In this document: positions 38,974 to 50,646 of the stretch, one piece after another
How positions within the stretch are numbered: position 1 is the first letter of the stretch
Layout of the letters: each line of letters opens with the position of its first letter
Assembly (NCBI GenBank): GCA_036971615.1
Contig: JAYKKR010000036.1
Span: forward strand, 1-64,000
Source of the DNA: Amyloporia xantha
Taxonomy: Eukaryota; Basidiomycota; Agaricomycetes; Polyporales; Adustoporiaceae
DNA length: 64,000 nt
Direction: 5' to 3'
Notes under the pieces: model-generated
Databases searched by the model: none
Told to the model about the DNA's origin: nothing
The model's input: only the letters and a program-made list of their open reading frames with translations
Program-made: the position numbers and the translations under genes

Positions 38974-39527
38974 GAGAGGGTCATGAACGCGGCGTAAAAG
39001 TCAGTCTAGAGATTTGAAGCGAGTCGTGAGTGGAGCTGAAGGCGAAGTGGCGGGAAGGGTGAAGGGGATGGTTATGTTTGTGACTATAGCAAGCATCGAG
39101 GCACTTGAGTCACATCGATCAAGTTCAACCTTTCATACGAACAACCGCAAGGGAGAATTCCAAGATCCTCAGTATCAACTCGGGGAGACTTTCCTTCCTT
39201 TTATCGTGCTCTACTTCCTATCACCAAGTTGTCAGGCAGTCAAGTCGATAAACTACAATTCAACCAGCTCGATCGTCTGCATAGTCGGAATATTGCATGG
39301 AGAGTAGGGTATAGTATTACAGTTCGCAGAGAACTATGGAAGACGTCCGGATATATACAGGATGATGACTATGAAGTGACGAATGCAATAACTTATATGA
39401 AGGTCGTGAACGTTTGCCGGCATCAGAGGTAGCGTGGCACAGAATCGTAATTTGCATGAAGAAGTCGGAGTGTGAGGAAGTGAAACTTCGCAACATCGTC
39501 CGCGTCATTGAGAGGTAGAGCCCGAAG
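38974..39527. other. intergenic, PAT1 promoter region
   Basis: Between the PAT1 start and the SGF73 stop, both on the minus strand. No gene recognised. Confidence 0.5.
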
Positions 39528-40650
39528 TTAAGATATCCGAGGAGCTCCAGGGCCAACAGAGTTCCGCGGCGGCATCAGCGCACTTGCGATGAGCTGGCTA
39601 CAATTGCGTAACCGTTCCCGTCGAGCGACGAACCACGAGCTCGAGTCGTAGGGAACAGCGAGGGGCACGCCAATCACACCGCGGTCATGCGCAATACGGA
39701 CGGCATGAACAAGCGAGTCCACCTCCGCCTCCGAATCGAGCTCGTCGAGGTTCTCGTAGGCGTCCTCGCCCGTCCCGACCACGGCGGCAGCGACCGCAGC
39801 AGCCGTATTGGTCTTCTTACCCTTCTTCACAGAAACGCCAGGCAGACCGACGGTTGCGCCCTTCTTCGACACGTCGATGCCCGCCGCGGCCGCTGCCTCC
39901 AGCGCCTGGCGCTTCTTCTCCGCCTTTTCGCGCTCCTTCCTCTCCTTCCTCTCCGCCTTGCTCTCTTTTTTAGCGGGCTCGACGAAGTTCGGGTTGTTCA
40001 GGCGGTTCCACTCGAGCAGTAATTCGTCATAGGCCTTCGAGCGACCCTGGACGGCCCGCTTGGCGCCCATCGAATGGGATTTGCATGTGAGAGAACGGGA
40101 GCAGGGCAGGCCCTTGTCGTTGATGACACCACACTGTTTGTCGTAATCAACGGGGCCTTTGAAGCGGCCCTTCGTGACCTTCGTCGCGGGCTTCTTCTTC
40201 TTCGGAGCAGAGGCGTCGTCTGGCTCGAGCGGGTCGTCTTCAGCCTTACGTTTCTTTCCCTTCTTGGACGCATCATCTGCTTCGGGAGCGGCAGACGCTT
40301 TTCCCTTCGCGCCTTTCTTCCCCGCACCACGATTCTGCCCACACTTGTCTACATGAAACGAGCGCACAGGTTAGGCGAAAAGAGCGAGCGGTACCAGATG
40401 GTGGCTCACCGGTATGCTCGGCGAAGGCGCTCTTCAGTATGGGCTTACTGCAGTCCTTGCACTTCACGATGCCAGTCTCCTGCTTAAGTGGTTCGGCCCC
40501 GAATATCTTCATGTCCCGGTCAGGGAGCCAGGAGGTGGGCGGAGATGGAGGCGAGTCAACATCTGAGGGAGTCGGTGGCGTCGTGGGCGCGGTGTCCCAC
40601 GAAAAGGGTGGTGGATCAGGAGAGAGACTTGGCTTCAGTCTGACGGCCAT
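39528..40650 (-). CDS. SGF73: SGF73 / ataxin-7-like subunit of the SAGA deubiquitinase module
   Basis: Nuclear adaptor tethering the H2B deubiquitinase module to SAGA. Two exons, 40410-40650 and 39528-40348, total 1,062 nt, giving 353 residues. An N-terminal zinc motif spans the intron ([20 protein letters not shown], then KCGQ). A basic, Lys-rich stretch leads to the SCA7 domain, which is textbook: [20 protein letters not shown] followed by [20 protein letters not shown] and [10 protein letters not shown]. The Cys/His ligands are all there. The C-terminal part is Lys/Glu- and Ala-rich ([20 protein letters not shown]). Because SAGA deubiquitinates H2B, its position near other chromatin genes is coincidental rather than operonic. 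Confidence 0.93.
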
Positions 40651-41779
40651 GGTAAATCGAGGCTGTCTCGAGAGTGCGGTCGTTCGCGATTGAAGACGAG
40701 ACTAGCTATACTGGAAGTTGTGGCTCAGGCTTGTGCATAACTGGTTTGATTGAATCAACTCGATTGGCGCCCGTAGTTCGGTGACTTCCGAACAACTGGG
40801 TCCTGGCCGTCATGGTCAGTGGTCTACCACCACCAGCAAGTTGGCAGCAACTCCTCATTGATCATTCTCTAAATCCGAGGCCTGAAGGCTGGTAGTGTCC
40901 TGATTGACTATTGTAGACGGCCCTCCTGCAGCTTCGGGCGACGTTGGGTTTCATTATCATGTCTCAGTCTGTACTTGACCGTGACTATGCGCACTGGTAA
41001 ACGATGGTAAACTGCCCCCGGAGTCATATCCGAATGAAGTTGAGCATAATTTTGCTGCCCTTCCCCTTTGTCTCATTTAAAGTGTCTATTGTGACTGGTG
41101 CCTCTCACACTAACCTGAACAGTATGTTGAGACTTAATTCAGCTGCAGGGCAATATCTGCGAGTCACTGTTCGGACAAACCCAGCTGCTGTCCCGAAATT
41201 AAGGTCTCAGCTGTACCAACCTTTGAATGTCAGTGTCAGGGTGGTTGATTATCTTAAGCCGGTCCTGGGACATTGCAACTCTTGGATGGGGCAAGTCCTG
41301 ATCTTCCTCGGAATGGGACTAAGTCGTCTTCGAGACTTCTGGTCAGTCATCTTCGGTGGAGAATATTTTCATGTATAACAAAACGTTAACATACATTTAT
41401 AGTGTCTCGGATATATTCCGTATACCGATCGTAAGGAGCTCGTGTCGCGTGTCGAAGCGAGCAGGCATCGCTCATACGTCTGAGATCAAGCGTGTCAATG
41501 AGGAGTGTGGCGCGGGATGTTCTTGCCACCCCATCTCCTAGATGTGTATGTATGTTACGTTGTCTCTGAAGCACGGCTAGATGTATGTGTGGCATAATTT
41601 CTCGCATCTGTTATACTGACTGTCATACTCCTGATCCTGGCCTGTTCGACGCGTTGAATATGTGTGCTGTGCTGTCCTGCAGTACATTACATATGGATAT
41701 AGATCTTTCTTGTCGATACACGCTTGCAAAGCGATACGATGGTAGATCTAGAGCTACTTTGGACAATCGCTACGTCGCG
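40651..41779. other. 1.1-kb stretch without a recognised gene
   Basis: Divergent region between SGF73 and the debranching enzyme. An open frame at 41004-41378 (MVNCPRSHIRMKLSIILLPF...) has a hydrophobic start but no family signature and no spliced continuation that I could defend. Not called as a gene. Confidence 0.4.
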
Positions 41780-41977
41780 AACCGCGGTACGCGTCGCGTC
41801 GATGCGGGGTAGATCAGCACGTGAGCGCACACGTACTGTGACGTCAGCGGGGCACGCGTCGCGATTGGTTCGTCGCCAGACATGTTGGAGGGGTCTCTGT
41901 TCGTTCCAGGCGTATAAGAGACCAGAACGCGTCTCTCCTTCGTACTTGACTCCCCCTTCCCCCGATATCTTTTTGCT
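41780..41977 (+). promoter_or_regulatory. debranching-enzyme promoter with paired ACGCGTCGCG, CRE and E-box
   Basis: Two copies of the 10-mer ACGCGTCGCG at 41789-41798 and 41854-41863, 65 bp apart. Between them are CACGTG at 41818-41823 and the palindrome TGACGTCA (CRE) at 41839-41846. ATTGG (reverse CCAAT) follows the second copy, and a TATAAGA-like element lies near 41912, about 70 bp before the ATG. A cAMP-response element would suit control of glycogen breakdown; that link is inference. Confidence 0.5.
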
Positions 41978-44900
41978 ATGTCTAAGTCCAAGAAACCCAA
42001 GTCCATGCTCAAGATACCCAACAGCAGCAAGTCGTCGCGGGCACCCGGCTCAGGCTCAACTTCGCCGACGACTCCCAAGACTCCCAAGACTCCCAAGACT
42101 CCAGCTGATGAGGGCATCGACTTCTTCGAGTCTGCATTCAAGGCCGGCGAAAAGCCAGTGCATGTGCATGAATTGCGGTTGGAACCGGATGGCGGTCCTA
42201 GCAAGGAAACAGCTGTTGAGTACCGTTCCTTATTTACCTGTAATGAGCATGCCGATGCAGCGAGATGGCGTGGATCAGAGCCTGTGATAACCAATTGAGT
42301 TGGGGAAACTGTCCGCGTTTGACATGTTTTGGTGGTGTATGTCCTGATGTTGTCCGTATGTTGACCATTCTGTTTAGTATATGCGTCTTCCTCCTGCTAC
42401 AACTCCGTATATCCTGCGCGTTTCTCTCGAAGCCGGCACGCCAGCATCTAAAAACGGCGTGTTTAAGACCAATTTTCCTCTCGATGGAGGTGCCTTTGCG
42501 CGTGATCACTTTGCCGAACGAAAGTAGGTATAGTTCATAGCTGCTGCTCTACCTTTGCCTAATCCTCCGACATAGACTGCCTACAAATTTCTCTAAATCG
42601 ATTCAGATTGATCTACCGATCTCACATGCGGGCGCATTTGCGTACTGGGTTGAATATGATGGTGAGGAAGCCGGGTCGCGTGTGAAAGGTCGTGAAGGCT
42701 ATTTCAACATCGACCCCATCCTCCGCACTAAGGCACGCACGCCCATTCTGGCTTCGGATGGGACAGTCTCTGCGAAGGGCGGCGCCGTTCAATCTGGCTG
42801 GGTCAACCTTCCTCTCGATGGTCTCTCGATCCTGACGCTGGTGTCGAAATGGATGGGTCCCATGAGCGACTGGCGGGAATACCTGGCAGAGAGCAGTGCG
42901 AGGGGATATAACATGATTCATTGGACTCCGCTCCAGGAACGTGGAGAGAGCGACAGTCCGTACTCCATCCGGAATCAACTGGTGTATGACCCATCGATGT
43001 TTTCCGGCGGCAAGAAGGACTTAGGTTCGGATGGAGGCACGTCGAAGCTGGAGGAGATGCTCCTGATTGCCAAGAACGAGTATGGGCTGTTGAGTTTGAC
43101 TGATGTGGTGCTGAACCACACTGCCAACGACAGCCCATGGCTACCTGATCATCCAGAAGCCGGTGCGTTGTACAATTCTTCTGTTCAAGTAACATATATC
43201 GATACCAACTGCCACCTAATAGGATATAGCCCTGCCAATACACCACATCTAACGCCGGCGCTGGAACTTGATGATGCTATGCTTCGGTTCTCCGGTCTTC
43301 TCGCGTCAAAAGGCCTCCCAACAAGCGTCAACTCCCAGGCGGATGTCGACGCGCTCGTGGGAGGGTTCCATGACTACCTGAAGGAACTGAACATGTGGCA
43401 GTATTACGCTCTTGACGTCACGAAAGAGCGTGCTTCCGTGAAGGCTGCCCTTGACAGCGGGGAATTGACCGCATGGGACGGTCCAGAGGTCGCTCAAAAG
43501 GATGTTGCTGAGCTTGCTGAGATTATGCGTGGATCTGGGAAGGTTCACGGCCTGCGGAAGCTCGAGAAGAAGTTTGGCACGTTCATCGACGGCCCAGTTG
43601 CTGCGGGCTTTGTCAAAGCGGCGTTCATCAGTCTAGGAGAGGACAGTGATGCGCTTGCCGACGCGTGGGTACGTGTTGTAGACGTGTTGAACGTTCCGCT
43701 CTATCAGGAATGGGAGGATGATACCAAGGTGGCTCTCGACAACATAAAAAACAGGTTGAAGTACACGCGCCTGGATGACAATGGGCCGAAGCTGGGGCCT
43801 ATCACTGAGAAGTAAGTGCTCTATATGAAGTTAATATGTGGATCTGACAGAATGAACAGGCTACCCGTGGTGGAATCATATTTTACACGTCTGCAGAGTA
43901 AGAATGGGGATCCGCAGAAGTATTCTGTCGCGAATAATGGGTGGATCTGGAACGCTGACCCTCTCGCGAACTTTGCGCTCCCGCCCTCCAAAGCCTACCT
44001 TCGCCGCGAAGTCATCGTTTGGGGCGACTGCGTCAAGCTGCGTTATGGAGACGGCCCCTCAGCAAATCCGTGGCTCTGGGAGCATATGACGACGTATGTC
44101 ACCTCGCTCGCGCGCACGTTTTCGGGCTTCCGGATAGATAATTGCCACTCTACCCCGCTGCATGTTGGTGTGACGCTGCTGGATGCGGCGCGCGTGGCGA
44201 ATCCCGACCTCTATGTGTGCGCAGAGTTGTTTACGGGAAGCGAGGAGACGGACAAGTTATTTGTGAGTCGGCTGGGTCTGAATAGCTTGATCAGGGAGGC
44301 CGGGAATGCGTGGGACCCGAAGGAATTCTCAAGGTTGCTGTATCGCCATGGACTGGGAAAACCGATTGGTGAGATTATTTCTCCACATCAATCTGGTTTG
44401 CAGGCAGATATTGAACATTTATACCCGTAGGGTCGATGGACAGCGCGTGCGTCACAAGTAAGGAGGAGCTGCCGCCACCTACCGGCAAGGGGCCAACACG
44501 TCCCTGTATCGTCATCCCTCATAATGGCTCGGCACCCCATGCGCTGTTCTATGATCTCACACACGACAACGAGACATACTTGCATAAACGGTCTGCAGAG
44601 GATGCACTGTCCACGGGGGCATTGGTCACCTTCTCGTACTCTGCAATTGGGTCAGTAAAGGGCTTCGACGACTTGTACCCCAAGTTGCTCGATCTAGTCG
44701 GAGAGAAGAAGAAGTACGAGTTAACGGGCCTTGGAGAGGGGAGTGGGTTCGCGAGAGCTAAGCGAGTGTTGAATGCGTTGCATACAGAGATGGCGCTTCA
44801 TGGGTTCGAGGAAGGACATGTTCATCAGGAGAACGATGTGCGATCTCGAACTGCTTTTGCTATTGGAGTTGAAACTGACTTTGCGCCAGTACATTGTCCT

Positions 44901-47581
44901 GCACAGAGTCCAACCGGCGACGCAGAAGGGCTACCTCCTAGTTGCGCATACAGCCTTCTCAAAGGGATCTAAGGATCGTGGATGGAGTATGTTTTATGTT
45001 TCGTGTTTGCTAGTCGTCGCTGACTTGTAGTTCACAGTCAGCCCGATTAAGCTTCGCGGGACCAAGGCGAAGTTTATCTACGGCGCACAAATCGATATTT
45101 CATCATATGAGATCGACCAGGACGCGAAGACCCTGCGTGGTCTTCCGGGAAAACTAGTCGAAACGCCGGCCGTGGTGGTGCCGCAAGGACTCGATCATGA
45201 AGGCCCATACGCTGAAGTCACCGTACCGGAGTCTTTCCCTCCTGGCAGCATCATGCTGTTTGAGACGCACTTGCAGAATCTCGATATCACGCTGGACACA
45301 TTCTGCGCGGCGGGCGCGGAGGAAGCGTTTGATGCGCTGAACCTTGTTGATCTCAACGCCCTGCTATACCGTGCCGACGGAGAGGAACGTGATGCCACAG
45401 GAGGCGAGATCGGCACTTACGCTGTCCCAGGTTTAGGAAACTTGGTGTATTGTGGATTGGAGGGGTGGATGCATCCATTACGACATATCATGAGGTATAA
45501 TGACCTTGGACATCCGCTGTGCGGTCACCTGAGGGAGGGCACATGGGCGTTGGATTATGTCTACTCCAGGTTATCAAGGTATGTGTATTTTGACTTGCTC
45601 ATAATTTCTTGGCTTGGACTTACTGCTTGTCACAGCCAAGTTGATACGTTCCCGAATCTTACAAAGCCTGCACAGTGGTTCAAGGAGCGTTTCGATAGGA
45701 TTAAGGGAAGCGTCCCGCCTTTCCTGCGCCCGAAATATTTCGCGATCGTAATATCAGAGGCATATAAGGCTGCCCGTCGGCTCGCGATCGAGCAATGTTC
45801 GGAGTTCGTGTCAGGTGGGCATGGCTTCACGCAGGATCTTGCGCTGTGCTCTATCCAGATGCACGGGATGGTCCAATCTGCGTCGTTGGACCCGGGAAAA
45901 CCCACACCATCTCTGGCAGCTGGTTTACCGCATTTTGCCACTGGATGGGCCAGGTGCTGGGGACGTGATGTTTTCATCTCGCTTCGCGGGCTGTTTTTAA
46001 CGACTGGAAACTTTGTGGGCGCAAAAGCTCACATTCTGGCCTTCGCATCGACTTTGAAGCATGGCTTGATTCCTAATCTCCTTGACTCTGTTCGCAATCC
46101 AAGGTAGCATAAGTGTTTATCCACCGCGAAGAGATATAGTGATACCTTTTGACAGATACAACTCCCGAGACTCACCGTGGTGGATGTTGCAGAATATTCA
46201 AGACTACGTCCATAGCGCGCCCGACGGACTTGCTTTACTCTCAGAACCGGTGAAACGACGCTTTCCACAGGACGATACTTGGGTTCCATGGAACGACCCC
46301 CGGGCGTACGCGTATTCAAGTACCGTTGCGGAAATTATCCAGGAGATTCTGCAGCGCCATGCCGATGGCATTTCCTTCCGCGAGTATAATGCTGGTCCGA
46401 ATTTAGACATGCAGATGAACGATGAGGGGTTCAACATTGACATCAGAGTGGACTGGGAAACTGGCTTGATCTTCGGAGGGAACCAGCACAATTGTGGAAC
46501 GTGGATGGACAAGATGGGCGAGTCGATCAAGGCAGGTACGAAGGGGCGCCCGGGCACCCCAAGGGACGGTGCGCCTGTAGAGATCACAGGGTTACTCAAG
46601 AGCACCCTGAGGTGGTTGGATCAACTTTCGAGCGCTGGCAAGTTCCCGTTCAAGGGCGTGCAGGCTGAAAGTACGTCGTCGATGCACGTTCTTCCCGAGC
46701 AGTCCTGACAGATGTTGATTAGTTGGTGGCGAGCGGCGGCTAGTCACATATAAAGAGTGGGGAAACCTTTTGCAGACCTCATTCGAGGCATGTTACTATG
46801 TCCCCTCTGGTGCGCAGTGATGATACCTCTAGGAATTCACGTCATGACTCTTTTATTGCAGATTCTGCTGACGATGCCAAGTACAACGTCAACCCTAGCT
46901 TGATCAATCGGAGAGGAATCTATAAAGACGTGTATGGGTCTGGTGCTGGCCGAGAATGGTCAGACTATCAATTCCGACCCAACTTTCCCATCGCGATGAC
47001 TGTCGCCCCAGAGCTGTTTGACGAAGAACATGCTCTGGGAGCGCTTAAGCTTGCGGATCAGATTCTCAAAGCGCCCCTGGGCATGAAGACCTTGGACCCG
47101 ATCGACCTGCAATATCGGCCATATTATGACAACGCTAACGATGGCACAGACGCTGCCATTGCAAAAGGCCTTAATTATCACAATGTCAGTGTTCTGATGC
47201 ACTAAACTTGTGACTGTTGCTGACGACCATATTGGCTGTAGGGTCCTGAGTGGGGTTGGCCTCTCGGTTACTTCTTGCGAGCATACCTATATTTCGACAC
47301 CAGGGTCGGTGACGGCAAAGAGGTATGTTCCTCTATACTGTGTTGCCCCTAGATTGATATTAAATGAAAAGCAGGATGTCACGCGTACTCTACATCATCT
47401 CCACCGTAGTATCCTGACACCGCGTCGTCATGTCCAGAACGATCCGTGGGCTGGTCTTCCGGAGCTAACGAACAAGGACGGTGAGCTATGCCACGACTCG
47501 TGCGATACGCAGGCGTGGAGCGCTAGTACGCTCCTTGACTTCTTGGAAGAGGTGCACAAGCTGAGCAAGACGGCAACCTAG
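41978..47581 (+). CDS. GDB1: glycogen debranching enzyme (bifunctional glucanotransferase / amylo-alpha-1,6-glucosidase)
   Basis: Cytosolic enzyme that moves maltotriosyl units off limit-dextrin branches (EC 2.4.1.25) and then hydrolyses the alpha-1,6 glucose (EC 3.2.1.33). About 14 exons, giving roughly 1,500 residues, the normal size. The N-terminus is a low-complexity SPTTPKTPKTPKTP stretch. The transferase half shows YNMIHWTPLQERGESDSPYS, GLLSLTDVVLNHTANDSPWL, FSGFRIDNCHSTPLHV (the GH13-like nucleophile Asp) and LYVCAELFTGS (the acid/base Glu). The glucosidase half shows GLPHFATGWARCWGRDVFIS, RDSPWWMLQNIQDY, DDTWVPWNDPRAYAYSS, GGNQHNCGTWMDKMGES and a C-terminus ending HKLSKTAT. All junctions I checked are in frame (IGGSMDSACV, QENDYIVLHR, DRGWISPIKL, YVPSDSADDA), so the gene appears functional. 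A scrap of its glucosidase region lies antisense at 49430-49604. Confidence 0.96.
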
Positions 47582-48051
47582 TGTGTGTGGATTGGGTAAT
47601 GGACGATTGGACTCTGGAATATCGACTTGGATTGTACATTGTACGCGTCTCCATCTCACACCTATTGTTGTATTCTTCCGACCTTACACACACTCAACTC
47701 CATCTTGTTCGATACATCAGCGTACGTGAATTGTCTCGATAGCATCTGTTTTGTTGCCACAGAATATATACGATTTACCAGCATTCACTTGTCAGTGGGA
47801 ACCCCATTAATTCAAGTCTAAAAAGTGACGAAAGGTATTGTGGCATTCCATTCATGTATGCTCGTCATAGGCGCCACTGTAGCCCCACCTTCGATTCAAC
47901 CACTATATATATCTTGCTAACGATGCTTTATATAATCATGTCCTGCCGCCCATATATTCTGCTTGGTGCTGTTAAGACAAACTCTTTAACTGCTAGAAAC
48001 ATACAAGCTAATTCTCTGAATCGCCCATTCAAGCGTCCATCTCAATTCCGC
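47582..48051. other. intergenic between debranching enzyme and GFA-type gene
   Basis: 470 bp, AT-rich. An open frame runs through 47854-48051 into the GFA gene in frame, but its content is not GFA-like and the ATG at 48052 is preferred. Confidence 0.45.
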
Positions 48052-48584
48052 ATGATCTACAACGGCGGTTGCTATTGCGGTAATATCCGCTATGAAATCG
48101 ACTTGAAGTCTACAGAAGATGCCCGTATGAGTATATGCCATTGCAAAAACTGCAAGGTATGTTCCCGCCGTGCAAAGATCGGGGCACAGTACCCTAACAT
48201 CCATATTGTCGTGCAGAAGTTCACAGGCTCAGAATTTGGTATTACGGCCAAAGTTACCCGGAAAGCTCTCCGCATCACCCAGGGACAAACGACGCGACAT
48301 GAGGCTGATAACGGTACTGGTACAAAACTCACCCGGGAATTCTGCGGGGTGTGCGGGTCAGGGATCACTGAATATGGGGCAAACGCGGGGGAGAATACAT
48401 ACGTTTTCTATGGGAGCCTGGATCGACCGGACGAGCTGCCGCCAAAGGGAGAGTTCTTCTGCAAGAATCGCGCCGAATGGATGCCCGAATTGCCTGGTCA
48501 GTAGCGAATTTAATGACGGTGCAGGATGAGCTCAATGATATGAGAATTGCAGGGATGTTTCATAAACGAGAAATCAAGGAGTAA
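48052..48584 (+). CDS. GFA/CENP-V domain zinc protein (glutathione-dependent formaldehyde-activating type)
   Basis: Small zinc-binding beta protein; some relatives bind glutathione adducts, but the reaction here is not known. Exons 48052-48156, 48217-48496 and 48553-48584 total 417 nt, giving 138 residues. Zinc ligands are clear: GGCYCGNIRYEI (CxC), SICHCKNCKKFTGSEFGITA (CxxC type) and FCGVCGSGITEYG (CxxC). It continues YVFYGSLDRPDELPPKGEFF, CKNRAEWMPELPG and ends MFHKREIKE. The last exon was chosen over a read-through stop at 48502 because it supplies the conserved family C-terminus. A degraded copy sits about 5.6 kb downstream, at 53720-54180. Confidence 0.9.
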
Positions 48585-49429
48585 GTCAAGTCGGGTCCGC
48601 CATCTACAAATCACCTCAGTCTGGCTGTAAAGTTTCGGGAAACTGCGTGTTTAATTTACGTCGAGATGTATTTTTTCTGTCGGCGATTTTTGATGAGCGG
48701 CGAAGTGAGACGTGAACGGTAAGAGCGCTGCAGGTGGTACTGGCGCCGGCGCCAGGACCACGAGCCAATTATCAATGCGAACTTTCCTTGTTGGGTGAAG
48801 CGAGAACTGACGTGTTTCAATAAACGCTGCGCCCAGATGACATAGCACGCTCACGACGTATTGCAGCCCCCCGGCGATGCTTTACTGATCTCTGAGTCCA
48901 TGCTGACTGGTCAAATACAAAATATCCCTGCCGCCCCATGTCATGCAATTATGTGAGAGCTGCGATCGAGCCCAGCATGCCGGGACATATATGGATCGCC
49001 TCCCAGATGTTTGAACCTATCGAGAAAATGGATATACCACCGAGCGGCTCCAGAGAGGCGTAGTTGGACGTCGACATCATGGACCGACATGAAGAGACAA
49101 TCAGTATAGCTGTCCATGAATCACGAGAGCGCACGTACGAAAAATATCTCGGGGAGGGTCCGATGGTCATGAGAGAGGGCACCATACTGTCCGAGTGCTA
49201 GGTAGCTTCAACACCGTCTAAAAACACAATGGGGGCGTCTAAATTGACGGTTATCGGATACTGCAATCAGTTGCTATTACTTCCTCGCCAACAGAACATT
49301 GTCGCAGCGACTCATTACTCCCCATTCTGGCGTGGCCTTCAAAGCTAGTGCATTCAGCGGCCTGTAAAATCTCACCTATTTAAGACCGATTTGCAGAGTA
49401 GGACCAGGATGAACGCAGAACCCACCATA
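48585..49429. other. accessory stretch, no recognised gene
   Basis: Left flank of the rearranged island. A 78-codon open frame (minus, 48949-49185) has no known motif. Nothing else is supported. Confidence 0.4.
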
Positions 49430-49604
49430 GACAGTGGTCAAGTGGCAGACTGGTGGCTTGTGCCGATGGCACAGGTTTCCCGGGGTCCAACGGCATGGTG
49501 TGGCAGAGGCTGGACAGAGCACAATGCAGGACCTGCGTGACAGTATGTCCGCTTGACTCGGACGCAAATCCAGACATTGCTCGATCGAGAGCCGACGTAC
49601 CAGT
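49430..49604 (-). pseudogene. antisense fragment of the debranching-enzyme glucosidase region
   Basis: Read on the minus strand, this DNA resembles the functional gene at about 45775-45950. Both contain CGATCGAGCAATGT; GCATTGTGCTCTGTCCA here matches GCGCTGTGCTCTATCCA there; and the translated blocks RLSIEQC and LDPGKPVPS match RLAIEQC and LDPGKPTPS. The blocks lie in different frames here, so the copy is broken. Similarity fades at both ends, giving a relic of roughly 175 bp. It is inverted relative to the functional gene. Confidence 0.7.
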
Positions 49605-50646
49605 GCAAACAAATTTTAACGCGTACGCGCAGGAGAGCCTGGTATGAATAGTGATAGAGGTAGCCATGGATTTTCGGAAGGTCTGTCTTCGCCTCATTAT
49701 AAGAATAAACACTCTACTCAGTCTTGTGTGCTTCAAGATACTAGTAGTGGCCGGGCCCCGGGTAGCCGAACATTGTCACACAGTGACGCACAGTGACGCC
49801 CCTGTGACTACTGGCACCCACAAGCGCCCATTGGCCCTCGTTGTTTCCCTCGTTGTTTCCAATTGCAAATTGGCCGCCAGTGCGGCTGTGACCACCGAGA
49901 TGCATCCGGGCGCGTTGCTCGTCCACCATGATTTCTGCGTCTTCCCGTCCGCAAGTGTTGCAACTGTAGCCCCCTTTTGGAGGCTAGGGTTTACCTTTTC
50001 TGGACTTACTATGTTTCGTCAGGATCAATACAACGATGGTGGGTGCCGTCGCACTGATGAAAGCGGTGGAGTCAATGGGAGAGGCCAGTGCCCTCAGTAC
50101 CGACCCTCTGATCACTGATTTATATTTAGGCGCCAAGACAGAAGGATGGTATTTGTGATATTTAGCAATCAATGACCTTATCCCAGAGTTCTACGAGGTT
50201 GCCTTTGTGTTCCGGGTACAGGTCACCAGTCCAGGTGTCAATGCGCGTGTCCCCTCACTGCGTCCGGATCAGCCGCGCCACAAGCTTTGACGTAGTACAA
50301 TCCATACATTGCTCTGTGTGGCCTCACATCCTACTGGCGTACCGCTAAGCCACGGTTCGCCGAGGCGTGTTTGACAAACAAGACTCCCATCCGACAGGAC
50401 GTTCACCGACGCGATCGTGTGCAACTGCTATTCCTCAGATCAAGCGGGGAACATCCGACACAGTCCTCGGATTTTGGCTCCCGAAAGTCGTCCAGCATGC
50501 ATTCAAGGGGGACATAAGTCCGTATAGTTTTCAGAATCGAAAATAATCCTAACGGGCGGACTGTAGGGGTAACACAGAAAATCAGAGAGCGCAACGAGAG
50601 GAGGCTGCCAGCGCAAATGGGAATGAATATGATTGGGTTTGGCCCC
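49605..50646. other. accessory stretch with one short coding-like frame
   Basis: Between the debranching relic and the inverted duplication. A 40-codon frame at 50036-50158 (+) reads MVGAVALMKAVESMGEASAL... and has coding-like composition but no known match; it may be an exon remnant. A 12-bp tandem duplication (CCCTCGTTGTTT twice) lies around 49835-49860. Nothing else is supported. Confidence 0.35.

Noticed and set aside
41004..41378. 124-codon open frame with hydrophobic start
   Set aside because: No recognisable domain, no spliced continuation and no neighbour evidence; random open frames of this size occur in this composition.
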